Shown here: piece after piece, positions 6,169 through 7,398 of the stretch
Layout: every line of letters starts with the position of its first letter
Numbering within the stretch: position 1 is the first letter of the stretch
Assembly: GCA_025965815.1 (NCBI GenBank)
Contig: JAOPWF010000536.1
Span: 1-7,398 of the forward strand
DNA: 7,398 nucleotides
Reading direction: 5' to 3'
DNA from: Mycobacterium sp.
GTDB lineage: Bacteria > Actinomycetota > Actinomycetes > Mycobacteriales > Mycobacteriaceae
Translations under genes and position numbers: made by a program
The notes under the pieces: generated by a model
Told to the model about the DNA's origin: nothing
The model's input: the letters and a program-made list of their open reading frames with translations, nothing else
Database searches by the model: none

Positions 6169-6197
6169 TTGACAAGGCGTACTTAGTCTGGGATGTT
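6169..6197 (+). promoter_or_regulatory. Housekeeping-type promoter of the secreted-protein gene
   Basis: A perfect TTGACA (6169-6174) is followed after 17 bases by GATGTT (6192-6197), which keeps the key A2, T3 and T6 of a -10 box. Predicted transcription starts near 6204, giving a leader of about 30 bases that contains the G-rich ribosome site at 6226-6232. Confidence 0.5.
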
Positions 6198-6234
6198 TAT
6201 GGCAACTTGCTTGACCTAATCACCTGGGGGAGAC

Positions 6235-6660
6235 ATGTCGGCCGTTGCCACTAATTTCACAAACTTCAAGATGGGTGCTGCGGCCTCCGCGATCGCAGCC
6301 GCTGCCATCCTCACGCCTGCGGCGGTCGCTGCGGCGAAGCCCGACCTCATGCCCACCTCACCTGTGACGCACATCTTCGATACCGGCCCGAGCCTGGGCC
6401 CGGTCCAGTTCTCCACGGATGCCCCCTGGTGGTGGGTCGGCGACCGCCCCAACCCGAAGGCTGCGGCTGCCATCGCCCCTCTCGCTACGCCGGGTACGAC
6501 CATCTTCGAGTTCACTCCGCTGTCCTTCGTTCCGGGCTTCCTCAAGCCGGTCGTCGGTTGGTTCCTCAGCTTCATCCCCCAGTTCAGCGTTTGCGTCGGG
6601 GGTCTCGGTGTGTCGGTCGGGCCCTACGGCACGCTCTCGGTAAAGACAGGCGCCTGCTAG
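6235..6660 (+). CDS. Secreted mycobacterial protein of unknown function
   Basis: 141 residues. The N-terminus has one Lys at 12, then a hydrophobic Ala-rich core (MGAAASAIAAAAILTPAAVA, 13-32) and a probable signal peptidase site near AVAAA-KP (34/35), so export by Sec is likely. The mature part has a striking WWW (65-67) and a Pro/Phe-rich hydrophobic stretch (about 95-115). It ends with a Gly-rich tail, CVGGLGVSVGPYGTLSVKTG followed by AC. Two cysteines, Cys120 and the last residue Cys141, could form a disulfide. The ending looks like a conserved mycobacterial type, but I do not recognise a named family. A G-rich run (6226-6232) gives the ribosome site and TTGACA-N17-GATGTT the promoter. It stands alone between the decayed stretch and the DUF4012 gene. 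Confidence 0.78.
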   Translation: MSAVATNFTNFKMGAAASAIAAAAILTPAAVAAAKPDLMPTSPVTHIFDTGPSLGPVQFSTDAPWWWVGDRPNPKAAAAIAPLATPGTTIFEFTPLSFVPGFLKPVVGWFLSFIPQFSVCVGGLGVSVGPYGTLSVKTGAC

Positions 6661-6765
6661 TCGTAGTTCGACGCGACTCGTCAGCCAGTTCATTGTCCTA
6701 AAGTCGCCCTATCGTTGCTGCACCTTGGACGTAGGGGCGTCTGCGATGTGTGGGAAATCCTCTGA

Positions 6766-7398
6766 GTGCCTATCTTTTCGCGACACCCGTTCAGACGTGA
6801 GCCGGACGGTGATGGTGAGTCGTCACCGCGACCGGATCAAAACGAGAGCCAGCCAGGTCGACACAAGCTACTCTTCTCCGGCCTTGCGCTGATAGCAGTA
6901 GTCGTCGCATTTGGTTCCTGGCTGGGCGTTCGGGCTCTCGACGCCAAGTCCAGCCTCGAGCAAGCGCGCAGCAGCGCACAGCAGGCCAAAGATGCGCTGT
7001 TGAAGGGAAAAGCCGGCGATGCCTCACGGTGGGCAAATGACGCGCATTCCCAGGCACAGGCAGCACGCGATGCCACTCATTCGCTTCCTTGGAACATCGC
7101 GGCGGGCGTGCCGTGGCTCGGCAGCCCCTTCAAGTCCGGCCAACAGATGACCGACGTCGTCCTCGGCTTGGCAGCCGACGTATTGCAACCGTCCGCCAAG
7201 ATCGGCACCGCGATGTCACCCACCCGGCTGCTCGAAGGCGCCCATCTGGACGTGCAACTCCTCCGCAACGAAGAACCTGCGCTGAGCAAGGTATCGGCGG
7301 ATGCCACCCGACTCGACGCTCAAGCCAAGGCGATCGCAGATCCCGGCTTTGTTTCAATTCTCCGGGACGCTCGCTCAGAACTTCAGAAGCAGACGTCT
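6766..7398 (+). CDS. DUF4012-type membrane protein, 3' end outside the window
   Basis: The frame is open from GTG 6766 through the last base (211 codons). An in-frame TGA (6763-6765) lies directly before the GTG and no ATG or GTG occurs in frame before the membrane helix, so this start is well fixed. Residues 1-34 are polar and cytoplasmic (PRPDQNESQPGRHK). Residues 35-55 (LLFSGLALIAVVVAFGSWLG V) form one membrane helix. From 56 an Ala/Gln/Ser-rich helical segment follows (LDAKSSLEQARSSAQQAKDA), then LPWNIAAGVPWLGSPFKSGQ (about 111-130), which is typical of the N-terminal part of DUF4012 proteins. These are single-pass, largely extracytoplasmic actinobacterial proteins, often found near exopolysaccharide genes; their biochemical function is not established. 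The ribosome site is weak (GGGAAA). The DUF4012 domain proper continues beyond the window. Confidence 0.85.
   Translation, partial: MPIFSRHPFRREPDGDGESSPRPDQNESQPGRHKLLFSGLALIAVVVAFGSWLGVRALDAKSSLEQARSSAQQAKDALLKGKAGDASRWANDAHSQAQAARDATHSLPWNIAAGVPWLGSPFKSGQQMTDVVLGLAADVLQPSAKIGTAMSPTRLLEGAHLDVQLLRNEEPALSKVSADATRLDAQAKAIADPGFVSILRDARSELQKQTS

Larger units (their letters stand above)
5679..6234. other. Gene-poor, probably decayed stretch
   Basis: No convincing intact gene. The longest + strand frame (GTG 5713 to TAG 6186, 157 codons) gives an Arg/His/Asp-rich product without family character and is probably not translated. A second + strand frame begins ATG 5729 with MKLEASTATAMSAIT, hits TAA at 5774-5776, then reads LFAVFAGAGWAIAYMV, like half of a membrane helix, and stops again at 5825-5827. 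The same frame later gives GAADFIITSDMRRFRDPLTN, faintly like the end of a PIN-type domain, then stops at the TAA of GGTTAA near 5942. The stretch around 5680-5830 is more AT-rich than its surroundings. The promoter of the next gene lies at its right end. I read this as remnants of one or more lost genes. Confidence 0.4.

Noticed and set aside
5843..6175. 110-codon - strand frame
   Set aside because: Arg-rich low-complexity product with no start signals; probably a chance open frame in non-coding sequence.
5713..6186. 157-codon + strand frame with GTG start as a real gene
   Set aside because: Product is Arg/His/Asp-rich without domains or recognisable family, has no ribosome site, and GC-rich DNA often holds such open frames by chance.
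6193..6219. Tiny upstream frame ATG-TTT-ATG...TAA (MFMATCLT) as a leader peptide of the secreted protein
   Set aside because: It begins inside the predicted -10 box, so it would not be on the transcript, and it has no ribosome site.
1..7398. CRISPR arrays, tRNA/rRNA genes, insertion sequences and phage attachment sites
   Set aside because: No regularly spaced repeats, cloverleaf-like sequence, transposase or recombinase reading frame, or terminal inverted repeats with target duplication were seen on either strand.

Overview
The window is mycobacterial chromosome. The best evidence is an intact stretch of the mycolic-acid methyltransferase locus: a LipG-type hydrolase followed by two tandem SAM-dependent mycolate-modifying enzymes. 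High-GC codon use and further actinobacterial families (an ECF42-type sigma factor, a DGPF protein, a DUF4012 protein) agree. It does not look like the M. tuberculosis arrangement. That species has four mmaA genes beside lipG; here there are two, and a different set of genes follows. A non-tuberculous Mycobacterium is the likely source, and I cannot name the species.

Layout. Positions 1-221 hold the end of an ABC1/AarF-type kinase gene, interrupted by an in-frame TAA 38 codons before the apparent original stop. lipG (228-1148), a CmaA1/MmaA2-like cyclopropane synthase gene (1277-2137) and mmaA4 (2302-3195) follow on the + strand. The spacer before the first methyltransferase carries a perfect 7-bp palindrome, and the spacer before mmaA4 carries four consecutive inverted repeats. 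Next comes a self-contained regulatory pair: a tandem-domain DGPF (YCII-related) protein (3305-4003) and an ECF42-type sigma factor with a long C-terminal extension (4013-5236). A TGTCGG-N17-CGTC element upstream of the pair fits the promoter motif known for ECF42 factors, suggesting autoregulation.

Positions 5237-6234 are mostly non-coding but not empty. Around 5320-5470 the + strand carries, in the right order, the conserved blocks of a c-di-AMP (ydaO/yuaA-class) riboswitch together with strong hairpins, yet no intact + strand gene follows it directly. A small CHCGW protein gene lies on the - strand (5472-5678), probably leaderless. Positions 5679-6234 look like decayed sequence. A secreted protein of unknown function (6235-6660) has a good promoter and signal peptide. 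A DUF4012 membrane protein starts with GTG at 6766 and runs off the window end.

Functionally, the left part modifies meromycolate chains of the cell envelope, the middle is an autoregulated sigma-factor module, and the right part encodes envelope or secreted proteins plus a possible orphaned second-messenger RNA sensor. The items most worth follow-up are the riboswitch-like RNA, the ECF42 promoter, the stem-loop ladder before mmaA4 and the stop codon in the ABC1 gene.
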